Shown here in pieces: positions 1-10,034 of a stretch of DNA of 20,282 nt. The notes beneath the pieces are model-generated. The model worked only from the letters and a program-made list of their open reading frames with translations, was not told the DNA's origin and made no database searches. Both the position numbers and the translations under genes were made by a program. Position 1 is the stretch's first letter, and every line of letters starts with the position of its first letter. Source of the stretch: Monoraphidium neglectum (taxonomy: Eukaryota; Chlorophyta; Chlorophyceae; Sphaeropleales; Selenastraceae); assembly GCF_000611645.1 (NCBI RefSeq), contig NW_014012834.1:1-20282 (forward strand), written 5' to 3'.

Positions 1-3000
1 GGAAGGGGGCGGGGCTGATCTCTGCTGCGCCGCCACACGCACCTTGCCCTCGGCCTCTGCCGCCGTCTGCGCATTCGCCGCGTCGGCGAGCCGCTCCTGC
101 ATGCTGCGGTTCGACTCGTCGCGCCCGTCGCCTGCCTCGGCACCTGGCGTGGAATAGCGGTCGCGTGTGAAAGCTCGGAATGCCTCGCTGCTTGAGGCGA
201 CAGCCGGTTACGAGAAGGTAGCAGCCCGCTCAAAGCGCAGCGCGCCGGCCCCTGAGCCGCGCGGCCGCGCGCACCTGCCAGCTCCCGCGTCGCCGCCTCT
301 ACGCCCTTTTCCGCCGCCGCCAGCGCAGCGGCCGCCTCGTCGCGCTGGGCGCGCGCCGCCTCCACGCGCGCCGCCAGGCCAGCCTCTCCTAGCTCTGCCA
401 GCTGGGCCTGCAAGAGGTTTCAAATTTTGCAGTGATAATCATTGTGAACGAGATGCAAGATCATAACCTTGGCACTGAACATCGCACATATGCCTCGAAG
501 CGCTGCAGCTTGCAGCTGCCGCCCTTGCAGCCTGCCGCAAGAATGCGTACTGGATCACCGGCAGGGCTGGCCCCGGCATCCGCACCCATCCACTGCCATG
601 CAAGGCGCGTCCGACGCCCCACGCCAGCAGCCGGCCCCCACTCACCTTGACCGCCGCCAGCCCGGCCTCCTCGCCCTTCAATGAGTCCTTGCCATTCTTC
701 AGCTCGGCCTGGTCCTTGGCCAGCCTGGGTGGCGCAAACAGCAGGCACAACAGTGACAGACGGGCTTTCAGTATCCAGCTGCGGCGTACCGCAGGGCTTT
801 GGGTTTTGCAGGGATGCGAGCGGCGCCACAGGCCGCGTCCCCGCTTGGCAGGCAGGAAGACAACCATCAGCAAGGCGGCTGGGCCGTGCCGGACAGCGCT
901 GGCCCACACGACGCCGCGCGTCGCGCAAAATCTCCAGGCGCGACGATGCAAGCAGAGCGCGCCCGACGCGGCAGCCCCTAGCGCCCCCGGCCGCCGTGGC
1001 CGTGGCCTCACCTCATGGCCAGCTTGTCAACCTCCTCCTGCAGCTCCTTCACCTCGCCGCCGGCCTGGTGTTGGGTGCCAGGGCCGCGCAAGGGCAGACA
1101 AGATGGCGTGAGTCATATATGCACTAGACTCGCTGCTGCGCCTTCATGGCGTTGAGCTGAAAGCATATGTAGCAATCACGCCTTTTGCCCATGACAACAT
1201 TCACAGAGAGTGCTGACCCACCCGTGCACGCGCACGCATGCGCAAATGTTGGATTGCGCACACATCGTTAACTCGCAAACACGCAAACGCGCCTGCAGCT
1301 CCTTCTCAGTCTGCAGCGCCAGTATGCCGCTGTCGCGGTCCGCCACCTCAGCCTCCAGCTCAGCCTTGCGCGCCTCCACCTCGCCTGCCTCGCGCTGCAG
1401 CGCCTCCAGCTCGCCCTGGCCGCTGTCCAGGGCCCTGGGGTCGTGCGGGCGGCCGTGAGCAGGGGCAGGTAGCCGCACGTCAGAATGTGTGTGTCGTGTG
1501 TGTCGCGTGTGTGTCGTGTGTGTGTCTGTGTGTGAGTGTTGTGTATTGTGTGCGCACGCGTGAGCGCTGCACATGCCACTGAATCGCTCCGGGGCCAGCT
1601 CTTGCATCAATATGACTGCCTCCCTGGGACCCCCGACCGCATGCCAGCAGGGCGCAACTGACCTCTGGCAAAGGGAGTACTCGTTGGCGACGCAAAAGCG
1701 CTTCAGGCGCTCGTATGCCTGCAGAGCGTGCGCACGCACGTTTGCGCCGGCGAGAGATCCACGCGGCAGAGGGTGTGGGGTCATAAGGTCAAAGCAGTCC
1801 ACAAACACTGCGCTCCGCGCAGCGCCTGGCATGCCGTCGGGCGTCGCTTGGCTGCTTGTTGTGCCATCACGGGGCCCGCTCAACCAGGGGGCGGTGGGGG
1901 CGCTGGTGCTGTAACCCGCGGCTCGCCTGGCTGGTGACTGCGTACTCGTGGTAGGTGGCGCACTGCTTCTCCAGGAGCGCCAGCGTGGGCAGCAGCTCCT
2001 CGTTCATAAGCTGGCGGGGCGGGTGTTGAGATGAGGTTGCCAATTGTGTGGAAGCAGGCGAGCCTGGCCGGTGCCTTGTCTCCACACGGAGTCACGGCAG
2101 CTGCACGGCTGCACGCGGCAAGACTGCGTGAGCCCCTCTTTGCTTCACCATGCCGGCCGCCGAGCGGGCCCGGCGCGCGGCCACCCACCTGGTCGATCTC
2201 CTCAAGCTTGGTCTGCTTCTTGGCCAGCGTGCGCAGCGCGCCCTCCTTCTTGCGCTCGTACAGCTTGGTGCCGCTCGCCTCCTCCAGGAGCGACAGGATC
2301 TCAGGGGGCTTCATGTTCATGATCTGATATCAGATGGCAGGGGTTGAGGTTAAGGACAAGAGTTCAGCAGTGTGGGGGATCAAGGCATGTGGAGGCGTCG
2401 CGTGTACGGAGCCTGTCATGGGCGTTTGGGCGGCGCTGCGGGGGCGCGCGCGCAAGCGCTTTGTTCCGCGCTCACCTTTGTGACCCGCCCCTGCATGATG
2501 AGAAAGTGGGGGTTGTTGACGTTGAGCTGCACCGACTGGAAGAGGTCCGCCACGCGCCTGCAAGTGAGGTGCCGCGCGTAGGTTGCAGACCGGGAGGGTT
2601 TGAAGGGGGTCATTTGGCGAGGTGGTTGCCGCTGCAAACATTGGCTATGTAAGCGGGTGCTCTGAATTGAGTGTGGTGACTCCATCAACTGTCAGTGCAT
2701 CTGTGTGCCACTTCACAGTACGCCCTGCTGGATCCGTGTGATGCCACCAGCACGCATTTTGACCCTGTGCCATTCCACCTTTGCCACCAGCTGCACACCC
2801 CCACCCCACTGACCCCTGCTGCGCCGGGTGGCCGTTGATCAGGTACTTGTCCCGGCCACCGATGACAATCTGCGGTCGCAATGCGGTCCATGTGTGGGCG
2901 CAACGCCGGGATGGAGAATGGCTGAGCGGCTACGGCCCAGGAGCTGTGCACCTGCCGCCCCGCACGGCTGCAACATTAGGCTGGCAGCTGCCATGTTGTA

Positions 3001-3655
3001 ACGCGGATGGAAGACTCCAAGATGGCGCGTGCCTCTGCTCGCCCTCTGCTCGCCCTCCTAGGAGCTCGCCTGGCGCGTCACGGTAATCAACTCCTTATCA
3101 TCGTAGCCGGTGGGGCTGTTAGCTGGGTCGTTGTTGTGGAACGTGATGGACACGGATGCCTTGGTGATGCCCGCGCTGCCCAGCTTGTACACAAGCTCCT
3201 GCAGCGACTGGGCGCGCACCTGTGGTGCGGGCAACATGGCGAGTGGCCACGTCGCTGCTGTCGTCTCTGGGCGCGAGCTGCCCGGGCTACACCTGGTGAC
3301 AGCGCAGCTGCGAGTGCGCAACAATGTAGCGTCTACCCTGCCGTTTGCTGGCTTTGCTGCCAGCACCACTGCTGATGCGCACAGTGCAGCCATTTCAAAG
3401 CTGAAAGTGTGAACTCCGACTCTGAGGAGAAGCGGCAATGGGACAGCATCGCTTCTGATGGGCACACGCGTTCAGCAGCGCGCGCACCGCCGACAAGTTC
3501 TTGATGCCCATGACGAAGCAGATGGCGTCCAAGATGTTGGACTTGCCACTGCCATTGAGCCCCGTGATAGCGTTGAAGCCGGGGTCGAAGTTTGAGAGCG
3601 TCACACGCTGGGCATACGACTTGAAGCCATCAATCGACACCTCCTTGATGTACAT
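1..3655 (-). CDS. SMC2: SMC2, condensin core ATPase subunit (5' part, runs off left edge)
   Basis: SMC2 pairs with SMC4 in condensin and uses ATP to compact mitotic chromosomes. Exons, in coding order: 3488-3655, 3070-3219, 2814-2869, 2476-2557, 2189-2323, 1927-2010, 1663-1718, 1293-1434, 1012-1064, 646-724, 275-407, 43-143; an AAG|gtgcgt donor then leaves an intron to the edge. The joined frame gives about 413 residues of a family usually near 1,170-1,200. Seen: start [16 protein letters not shown]; Walker A GLNGSGKS (residues 32-39); [12 protein letters not shown] (about 108-119); Q-loop [11 protein letters not shown] with Gln147; [17 protein letters not shown]; then Glu/Ala/Lys-rich coiled coil. 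The [21 protein letters not shown] and NMKPPEIL blocks are SMC2-type rather than SMC1/3/4. Introns after exons 2, 6 and 8 use GC donors. Hinge, signature motif and Walker B lie outside. The N-terminal exons are very secure; the coiled-coil exons 7-9 are less so because that region is poorly conserved. Confidence 0.95.
1486..1552. repeat. GT-rich microsatellite in an SMC2 intron
   Basis: An imperfect (GT)n/(GTGTGTC)n tract lies inside the SMC2 intron 1435-1662. On the transcribed strand it reads as CA-rich. It explains the Thr/His-rich open frames there, which are not coding. Confidence 0.85.
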
Positions 3656-4421
3656 GGCGCCCTGGTTGTACTCAGCGTGCCCAGGGTTTCAGTATTTAAC
3701 CCCACGAGCTCCTGGTGCTGTCTCAGGCCCGCCAGGGGACGTGCTGCATGCTGCTATTGATTGCGCGGTGGTGGGACGGTGTGGCTATGAGTTGATTGTT
3801 CCAGAAGAGCTCTAAGTTTCTTTTGAAGTTGATGAAAAGCATGCACCATCCGGGGTGGCCACAGGTGCTCACCTCTCGCAGTCTAAATTCAAATGTGATC
3901 TGGTGATCTTAGCTCGTGCACCTTGTATGCAACTCACGTAGCTATCACCGCCACGGGTACAATTCATAGCCCTGCGTCCGCCGTGACATGCTGCGGAGTC
4001 GTTACATACGCTTGTGGCTCCGCACACACAATGATAGCCGGAACACATGCGCATGCCTATCCCAGCATGCAAAGCCGGTTGCGCCAAGCGCATGGCTTCC
4101 GCCGCCACTGCCTCGCGATTCGACCCCACGCAGGCCCACACAGGCAGCGTCATTCTGTCAGGTGCGGTCTTAGGTCACTGGTGGCTCCAGGAGTGCCAAA
4201 GTGCCTGGTCGCAGTCGTGGTAGTTGTGGGTCACCAGTAGTCAGGTCTGATTGCTGTCCCTGTGCTGTCATCTCCAGTCGTGCTTGTCAAGAGTGAGCAT
4301 CGTCGCCCAACACGTCCGCGCCGCGCTGGCCCCACAATCAGTGGTGTGCGCCCGGTGGCCGCACCACATCTGCGCCGCTCCGGGCTGGATCAACGTTGCG
4401 GGTCGTTCGCGATGCGGCGAC
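3656..4421. promoter_or_regulatory. CENH3 3' flank and SMC2 promoter/5' UTR
   Basis: This 766 bp gap lies between the CENH3 stop and the SMC2 start, both on the minus strand. It must hold the CENH3 3' UTR and poly(A) site and the SMC2 promoter and leader. I see no conserved open frame in it on either strand and no clear TATA box. Confidence 0.6.
4002..4006 (-). terminator. Candidate TGTAA poly(A) signal for CENH3
   Basis: The plus strand reads TTACA here, so the minus strand carries TGTAA, the usual chlorophyte poly(A) signal. It lies about 415 nt after the CENH3 stop and upstream of SMC2. A five-base match is common by chance, so support comes mainly from position. Confidence 0.4.
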
Positions 4422-5721
4422 TCAGTACGAGGACACACCGGCCACAGGCCCGCGGATGCGCCTTGCCAGCTGCAGGTCCTTAGGCACTATGAGTTTTGGT
4501 TGATTGGGTGGTCGCATTGGCGCGGTCAGTCATGTGAGTTCAGCAAAAATGTTGGAAGATCAGAAGCTGCGTTGTGGGCAAGTGCAGCACCATCGAAGTT
4601 AGTGGTGGCTTTTGCCCGGGTGATGGCCCCCCCCCCCCAGCAATGTCAGGGGCAGGGAGGGATTCCACCCGCGGCTGCCGCTCACTGATGGTGATGCGGC
4701 GCGCGTGGATGGCGCAGAGGTTGCAGTCCTCAAAGAGGTGCACCAGGAAGTCCTCAGTCGCCTGATTTCGTGGCGCGGTGAGCTGCGGGCCTCAAAAGCT
4801 GTTATCAATGTGCCCCGTGGGAGTCCGCCACTAACAGCCTCGGCTGCCATGCCCCTGCCATGACAACATCAAGGGCACCTACGGCATGCCTGCCTCCCCC
4901 GCCCGCACCTCCTGCATCGCGTTCAGGGCCTCGGCCGTCCAGCGGAACGGCTCGGGTGTCAGGTTGTTGGATGTTTCCCGCACCTGGGAGCGATCGCGGG
5001 AAGGACAGAGGTGCTTGTTTGCTGCGCACACGCTGCAAGTATTGGTGCAGAGCACCTGCCAGTCAGCCTATATGATGGCTGCCCCTGCAATCGAATTAGC
5101 CGGTGTGACGCAGCTGCTGGCGTGACTCAAGGCTGCAGTCCGCCTGGCAGGCACGCAAGCAACGTGCGGCTGGGCTTGGTGCAGCATGCTCACAAGGCGC
5201 GCGAAGGGCAGTTTCCGAAGCAGCAGGTCTGTGGTCTTCTGGTACTTGCGGATTTCCTGCAGAGCGCGCGTCCCAGGGCGGTACCGCCGTTTCCCTGCGC
5301 GGCAGGGTATGGTGTCGGCAGAGAACTCGGCTGCGTCCAAAGTGGTCGAGATGCGCGTGGTGCTAGGCACTGCACAAAGGCAGCAAAGAACAACACATGC
5401 AATGCCTTACGCTGCTTCTTCCAGCCCGAAACGTGCGCCATAGCGCGCCGGGGGACGCTCACTGGGCTCTGCATCGATCGGCCTCCCAAACGACTGCCGC
5501 ACTGCTGGCGTTGCCCGCGTCGGCGTTGCCTGCTGCCGACGCACGGGGCCGCCCGCCTTTTTGCCTTTTTGCGGTGTCTGCGAAACATATACCAACAACC
5601 GTAAGGGTCGGGGTGTGGCCACCCCACCCGCCACAACACTCCCAGTTGCGCAGCTCAGTCAAGAGCAAGGCCAGCTATACACGAAGTCGCCCACCGACGG
5701 CTTCTGCTTGGTTCTCGCCAT
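4422..5721 (-). CDS. CENH3: CENH3/CENP-A, centromeric histone H3 variant (complete, six exons)
   Basis: CENH3 replaces H3 in centromeric nucleosomes and founds the kinetochore. Exons: 5695-5721, 5463-5577, 5194-5294, 4909-4983, 4686-4761, 4422-4486. All five introns are GT-AG and the phases agree, giving 152 aa. The N-tail (1-48) begins MARTKQK, keeps the H3 residues around Lys4, then diverges, with Thr-Pro at 10, 27 and 32. The fold follows: [17 protein letters not shown] (51-67), [14 protein letters not shown], loop 1, [35 protein letters not shown], and [13 protein letters not shown]. Two features mark CENH3 rather than canonical H3: loop 1 is one residue longer, and helix 2 opens RWTAEAL where H3 has RFQSSAV. 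Met132 is built across the last junction (A|TG), restoring the H3-like ITIMPKD. The tail GPVAGVSSY replaces H3's short GERA. ZIP starts divergently 471 bp upstream; SMC2 follows downstream. Confidence 0.94.
4627..4638. repeat. Homopolymer run of 12 C in CENH3 intron 5
   Basis: Twelve consecutive C on the plus strand, G in the CENH3 transcript, within the last intron (4487-4685). It is a likely site of length variation or sequencing error and does not touch coding sequence. Confidence 0.9.
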
Positions 5722-6192
5722 GCTGCAAGCGACGAGGACTCCTTACTACGGTCCCTGCTGCATTGACATGTGATCTGGCTCCTGATGCACAATTGTCTAT
5801 CAAGAGTTGACGGTTGGCGGCGTTGTGCACCAAGCCCTGTGAGCGATCGGCGCAATGTGACACACCAGCAGTGGTCACCCAACCGAACTTGAAATTTCGC
5901 AGGCGAATTTATGTGCTGGCGTCAAACACGAGCCTTGCGGCCTTTGCGAATTTCACTCATTCAAGTGTTTCGCGGCCACAGATCTTATCACCTGGCAGGC
6001 ATGATCCCTCCCTCCCTGGAGGCGCCCACCTGCATAGCTGTTTCAAACGTGACGTCTATTCGAAATAACTTTGTGCGCCCGTGGCGTGGAGTTGCTTTCG
6101 CACGCTTGCGTAACCGGCGTGCTCAGCACACGTACCGTCGCTCGCGCTGCCGTGTTGCAGCGGTGGTGGAGGCAGAGGCGGTGGGGGGAATC
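5722..6192. promoter_or_regulatory. Divergent promoter between CENH3 (minus) and the ZIP gene (plus)
   Basis: The two start codons face away from each other across 471 bp, so both promoters and leaders must lie here. The stretch from about 5885 to 5960 is more AT-rich than its surroundings. It holds AAATTTCGC (5892-5900), GCGAATTT (5903-5910) and GCGAATTT again (5946-5953). The first two form an imperfect inverted repeat around AG. These TTCGC/GCGAA cores resemble E2F-type sites but do not match the consensus exactly. Confidence 0.55.
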
Positions 6193-7903
6193 ATGGACGG
6201 CTTGGGCTTGGGGACTACCTGCGCCCTGATGTTTGCTGGAGCCTATGGCTGCGGCCTGCTGCCGCGGCTCCTGCCAAATATCTCCGGGCAGCGCCTGGCC
6301 ACGGTGAGCGCGGTCAATTGAATGTGAGCCGTACCCAGTGAACCTTGTGGCATGCCGGTGTTTGCGATGTGGACGCAATGGGTGCTAAGCCATGCAACCC
6401 ACGGTAGGTCGCGACCATGCTCATGCAACGTCTGCAGCCCGCTACACGCCAAAGCACGACACGCAGCGCTACGCGCGTCGCGCCCACAGGTCAACGCCGC
6501 CAGCGCTGGGCTCCTGCTTGGCAGCGCGCTGTGCGTGATTCTCCCAGAGGGCTTTGAGGCGCTGCACGCGAGCATGGTGGGGCGCCAGGCCGTGGCACGC
6601 CCTGTTCAGAGCCATACGGAATGCGCTGTGTCTGTCAGTGGGGGCTGGGGCTGGGGCTCGGGTTGGGGTTGGGTGAGTGCCAGTTGGCTGTCTCCAGCCA
6701 CCGTCAGTTGCTGGAAGCCTCGCGCTGACCGTGCGTGGCTCGGGCCCTGCCGACCCAGGAGGCGGTGCCCCGCGCCGCCGCGCCCCCGCACAGGAAGCGG
6801 CCGCGGAGGAGGGGGCGGCCGCACTGCCGGAATGGGCGGCCGGAGCTGCGCTGCTGGGGGGATTTTGGTTGATGCTTGCCTTGGATGTCTTGGTACAACA
6901 AATATCAGGCCGCCACCTGCAGATGCAGAGGCAAGGCGCCGCTGCCTCGCAACCGAGCTCTTCTGCGGCGGCCGCGTCCCCGCGGCGGGGCACTACTCGC
7001 AGCGAGCCCGGCCCGGCCTCAGACGGCGCGTCGCCCCAGCGGCGTGCGCGGGCCCCGGCGCCGCCGCATGGCCGCGCCCCGCCTGGAGCGGCGCAGCGGT
7101 CTCTGCCAGCAAGCGCGCGGCCTGATGGCGGCGCGATGCAGCTGTCGCTGTCGGCGCCGCCCTCGCCGCCGCATACGCGCGGGGCTGTCGAGCCGGCAGC
7201 GTTGGCGCCCCTACTGCTCGGCCCCGCGGGCCCGGTGCTCCTGGGTCTGATTGTCCACGCCGCCGCAGATGGCCTGGCTGTCGGCGCCGCAGCGCTCGCG
7301 CGGGAGCCGAGCGTCGCGCTGACCGTGGCGGCGGCGATGGTGCTCCACAAGGCGCCGGTGGCCGTCGGGCTGTCGTCGTACCTAGCGGCGTCCCGGTGGC
7401 CATGGGCCGCGACCAACAAGGCGCTCCTCGCGTTCGCGGCCGCCTCGCCGGCCGCGGCCGCCGCGACAACCCTGCTGCTGTCCCCGGCGCCGGCGCCGAG
7501 TGGCGGCGCAGGCGCGAACGTGGCGCTCGCGTTGCTGCTGTCCGGCGGGACGGTGCTGTTTGCCGCGGCGGTGCACGTGCTGCCCGAGGCGCTCGCGGCA
7601 GCTGGGGCCGGGCACGCGCATGCCGACGCTCACCCACGGCTGCATGTTGGCAAGGGTGGCCCGCCCTCCGAGGCGGCAGAGCAGGCTAGTCATGATATCG
7701 GCGACGAGGAGGAGCAGCGGGGTCTTTTGTCGGCGCCGTTGCAGCGCAGCGGCTCGGCCGGCGGCGGCGCAGGCGGCGCCGAGGGCGGCCGGCGAGACGT
7801 GCTGCTGTGGGTGACGGGGGGGATGCTGGTCCCGCTGCTGCTGTCAAGTCTGATTCAGCATGACCACGGCCACGGCCACAGCCACGGCCACCACAACTTG
7901 TGA
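6193..7903 (+). CDS. ZIP-family metal transporter, SLC39A9/ZIP9-like
   Basis: ZIP proteins carry Zn2+ or related metals into the cytosol; ZIP9 members typically sit in Golgi or plasma membranes. Exons 6193-6303, 6490-6576 and 6794-7903 join in phase 0 to 435 aa. Seen: TM1 about residues 6-24; TM2 ending LCVILPEGFEALHA, matching the ZIP9 IVPEG block; TM3 GGFWLMLALDVLVQQ (88-102); TM4 LIVHAAADGLAVGAA with metal-site His221 and Asp225; TM5 MVLHKAPVAVGL with His251; a further segment with VHVLPEAL; and the C-terminal VPLLLSSLIQ. The TM3-TM4 loop is about 100 residues of Ala/Pro/Ser/Arg and lacks the usual His cluster, while the last 14 residues hold seven His (HDHGHGHSHGHHNL). The start MDGLGLG sits where ZIP9 proteins begin, just before TM1. 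Substrate and membrane cannot be read from sequence. Confidence 0.93.
6640..6673 (+). repeat. G-run array (G-quadruplex-like) in ZIP intron 2
   Basis: Six runs of three to five G separated by CT, CTC or TT occur on the coding strand, inside the intron 6577-6793. The pre-mRNA would carry the G-rich strand. Runs this close fit a quadruplex-forming pattern. Confidence 0.7.
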
Positions 7904-8097
7904 TATCGTTCAGTGGACGCTGTGCCTCGTTGCGCCTGGTGTGACATTGGTTTCTGAATGGTTTTGTTGTGCACGCAGCTTGGATTTGCTGCTTGCTGTT
8001 TACTTGAATCATATGCTTGCAACAATCCACCGCTCATCCCCCCGTCCCACCCTTGCTTCAAGGCCATCTGCCCCTCCCGAACCTCCTGCGCTCTTCA
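7904..8097 (+). other. 3' UTR of the ZIP gene
   Basis: Between the ZIP stop and the TGTAA signal the sequence becomes T-rich and less GC-rich than the exon, as expected for an untranslated tail. Confidence 0.5.
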
Positions 8098-8102
8098 TGT
8101 AA
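8098..8102 (+). terminator. TGTAA poly(A) signal for the ZIP gene
   Basis: TGTAA, the chlorophyte poly(A) signal, appears about 195 nt after the ZIP stop codon, a typical distance. Cleavage would be expected some 10-20 nt further on. Confidence 0.6.
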
Positions 8103-10034
8103 TGCATTTCTTGCACTGCCATCCCCTTATGATCGGGCTTGATGCCATCAGACCACTTGATTGTCTCGCACACACGCCCCCCTGGCGTGCCCAGTGTGAG
8201 CAAGCAACTGGTCAGCGCAGGCGTCAATCACCAGACAACGCTGCCCTCAAGGCACGTCAACGAGCGTGGTGGGTACGTTTTTTGTTCAGTAATACCGGCC
8301 GATCGCTCCGCCTTGCGCTGCAATGTGCATTCGCTGGCATGGCCACAGGTTGATGGCCGCAAAGCAGAGCGCGGAGCAACTTTGCTCGCTTGCAGGTTTC
8401 CGGCAACGATCTCAACCTTGTAGCATCGGGTCAATCCTGTTGGGCGTGTGGGTCATGGGGGCAAAGGCACCAGCTGGGGTGCCAAGCGCTTGCACCCTCC
8501 CAGAGCACTGGTTGCGCTTGAAAATTAAGAGAAGAGGCGTCTGGGAGCGGCACAGATGCCTGCAAGGTGGGGACGTGCCGGCGTGCGGTGATTTTGGTAG
8601 AACGTTGGGTGCGCAGGCCCCCTGGGATAATGCAGGCCCATGCGGGTGTGCTACCCCTCCGCCGTCGGACGCGCAAGTGAGAGCGTGCTTGTTTTCAGAC
8701 CTGCCGGTGAGCTGCACATGGGAGGGTGGTGGTCATCCGGCCACTGCAGGCGGCCGGCCACGCGCGCGCGCTAGGCCCAGCATGCATCTGCTCTCAACGC
8801 TGTCTGGCTTGTGGCGCTTCGCTCATGGCTCAAATTGCTGCCTGCGCCCAACCTGCGGGCAGGTGTGGGGCTAGAGCCGTGTGTTCCGGAGGGTTGCCGG
8901 CAGCGCACATGCATGTGGCGACACAGCTGTTGATGAGGAAGCCTGCACTCCATGCAAGAGTCCAGGTGTCCAGCAGCTTGGAGGGATGGTGGATGCCCGG
9001 CCAGTCGCTGTGGGCGCGTCAGGCGCCATCGCAGCTCGCGGGCTGGCCCAACCATGTTGGAGCCAGCGGGTGTCACCACACTCAGCGGGCAGCTGGGCTG
9101 CAAGGTAATCAGCGGTATGCGGGGCCCTGCTTGACTCATGCAAAGGCCACTTTCATTCGCTGTCGCATCTCACTTCTAAACAAGCCTGGTGTGTTGTGCC
9201 AGCAGGCACGTTTCCACTCTCCTCCTCCCTGGTTACCTCACTGCCAGCCTGCAGGGCAATTTGTCAGGATGTTCACCCGCGCGCATCGTGTCATGTCATG
9301 TGCCCATGTGTCATCGATCGTGTTGTGCATGTTGAGTTGGACAGCGACGCTTTCCTGGGTAAGCGTGGGGTAGGCCTCTCAGCTTGCAATGGCGTGCACT
9401 TGGGGACATGTGCTGCACCCAGGAGTCGGCGCGTGAGGAAAGTTGAGGATGGGGCCGTTGTTGACACCCGCCAGCAACTCCGACATGAGTAAGGGCAGGC
9501 GGAGCTGGGGCTCATGAGCGGCGAAAACGCACGCAAATGCAGTCCTACAGGATATTGCATGCACTACGCGAGTAGATCAAGCGTCTGCAGGGCCTGAAGC
9601 ACGCCCAGAGGGCCGATCAAGTTGAGGGCCGCGGTGACGGCAGTCAGTGAAACCAACCGTCGTCACCCGTTACTGCCTCCACCTCAGCGTGTTTGGTGCA
9701 AGCATGATCCTGCTAGCCTGCCAGCCTAGACTGGAGATGCACAAAGAGATTTTGTAAATCTCCAACCTGCAGCGTTGTTTGTGAGTGCAAAAAACTCAGT
9801 TATTACGCCCCCAGGCACCGCCGCGTTTGGGCTGGTCGCGCGCGGCTGGTTCAGCCGACCAGGGAACAACTGAACAGAAACCGGGGCGCCCCTACAGTAT
9901 TCCTTCGCGGGTTCATAGAGGTCTCATGAGGCGTGTATCCTGTACTAATACAGCTGGGGTGGAGGATCCGCACAGCACGGGACTCATACGAGCTGTGCTG
10001 TAAGCGGCATCGCGGTGCTTAAGAGCACGAGGGC
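8103..10034. other. Intergenic region with TZF promoter/leader; no gene I can support
   Basis: About 1.9 kb separates the ZIP poly(A) signal from the proposed TZF start. I looked for splice-consistent exons on both strands and found none matching a known family. A coding-like minus-strand patch at 9420-9662 is described under findings. The last few hundred bases should contain the TZF promoter and 5' UTR. Confidence 0.5.
9746..9762. repeat. Short perfect inverted repeat (7 bp arms, 3 nt loop)
   Basis: GAGATTT-TGT-AAATCTC reads as a small hairpin in an AT-richer patch about 270 bp upstream of the TZF start. It also includes a TGTAA on the plus strand (9753-9757). It could be an operator-like site, a leader hairpin or chance. 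Confidence 0.6.

Noticed and set aside
439..1011. 190-codon open frame on the minus strand
   Set aside because: It runs through SMC2 introns and uses the wrong frame in SMC2 exons; a by-product of GC-rich sequence.
1130..1156. A 27 nt extra SMC2 exon reading LNAMKAQQR
   Set aside because: It has an AG before it and keeps phase, but it would leave a 65 nt intron with a poor gtctag donor. It would also lengthen the coiled coil by nine residues; skipping it matches the family length.
1578..1630. Extra SMC2 exon reading [16 protein letters not shown]
   Set aside because: Phase-compatible at both ends, but it adds 17 residues where the family has none, and the phases also agree without it.
6469..7419. 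316-codon open frame antisense to the ZIP gene
   Set aside because: It is the shadow of the long ZIP exon, whose plus frame carries HAAADG and LHKAP motifs. The antisense is Ala/Arg/Pro-rich without motifs.
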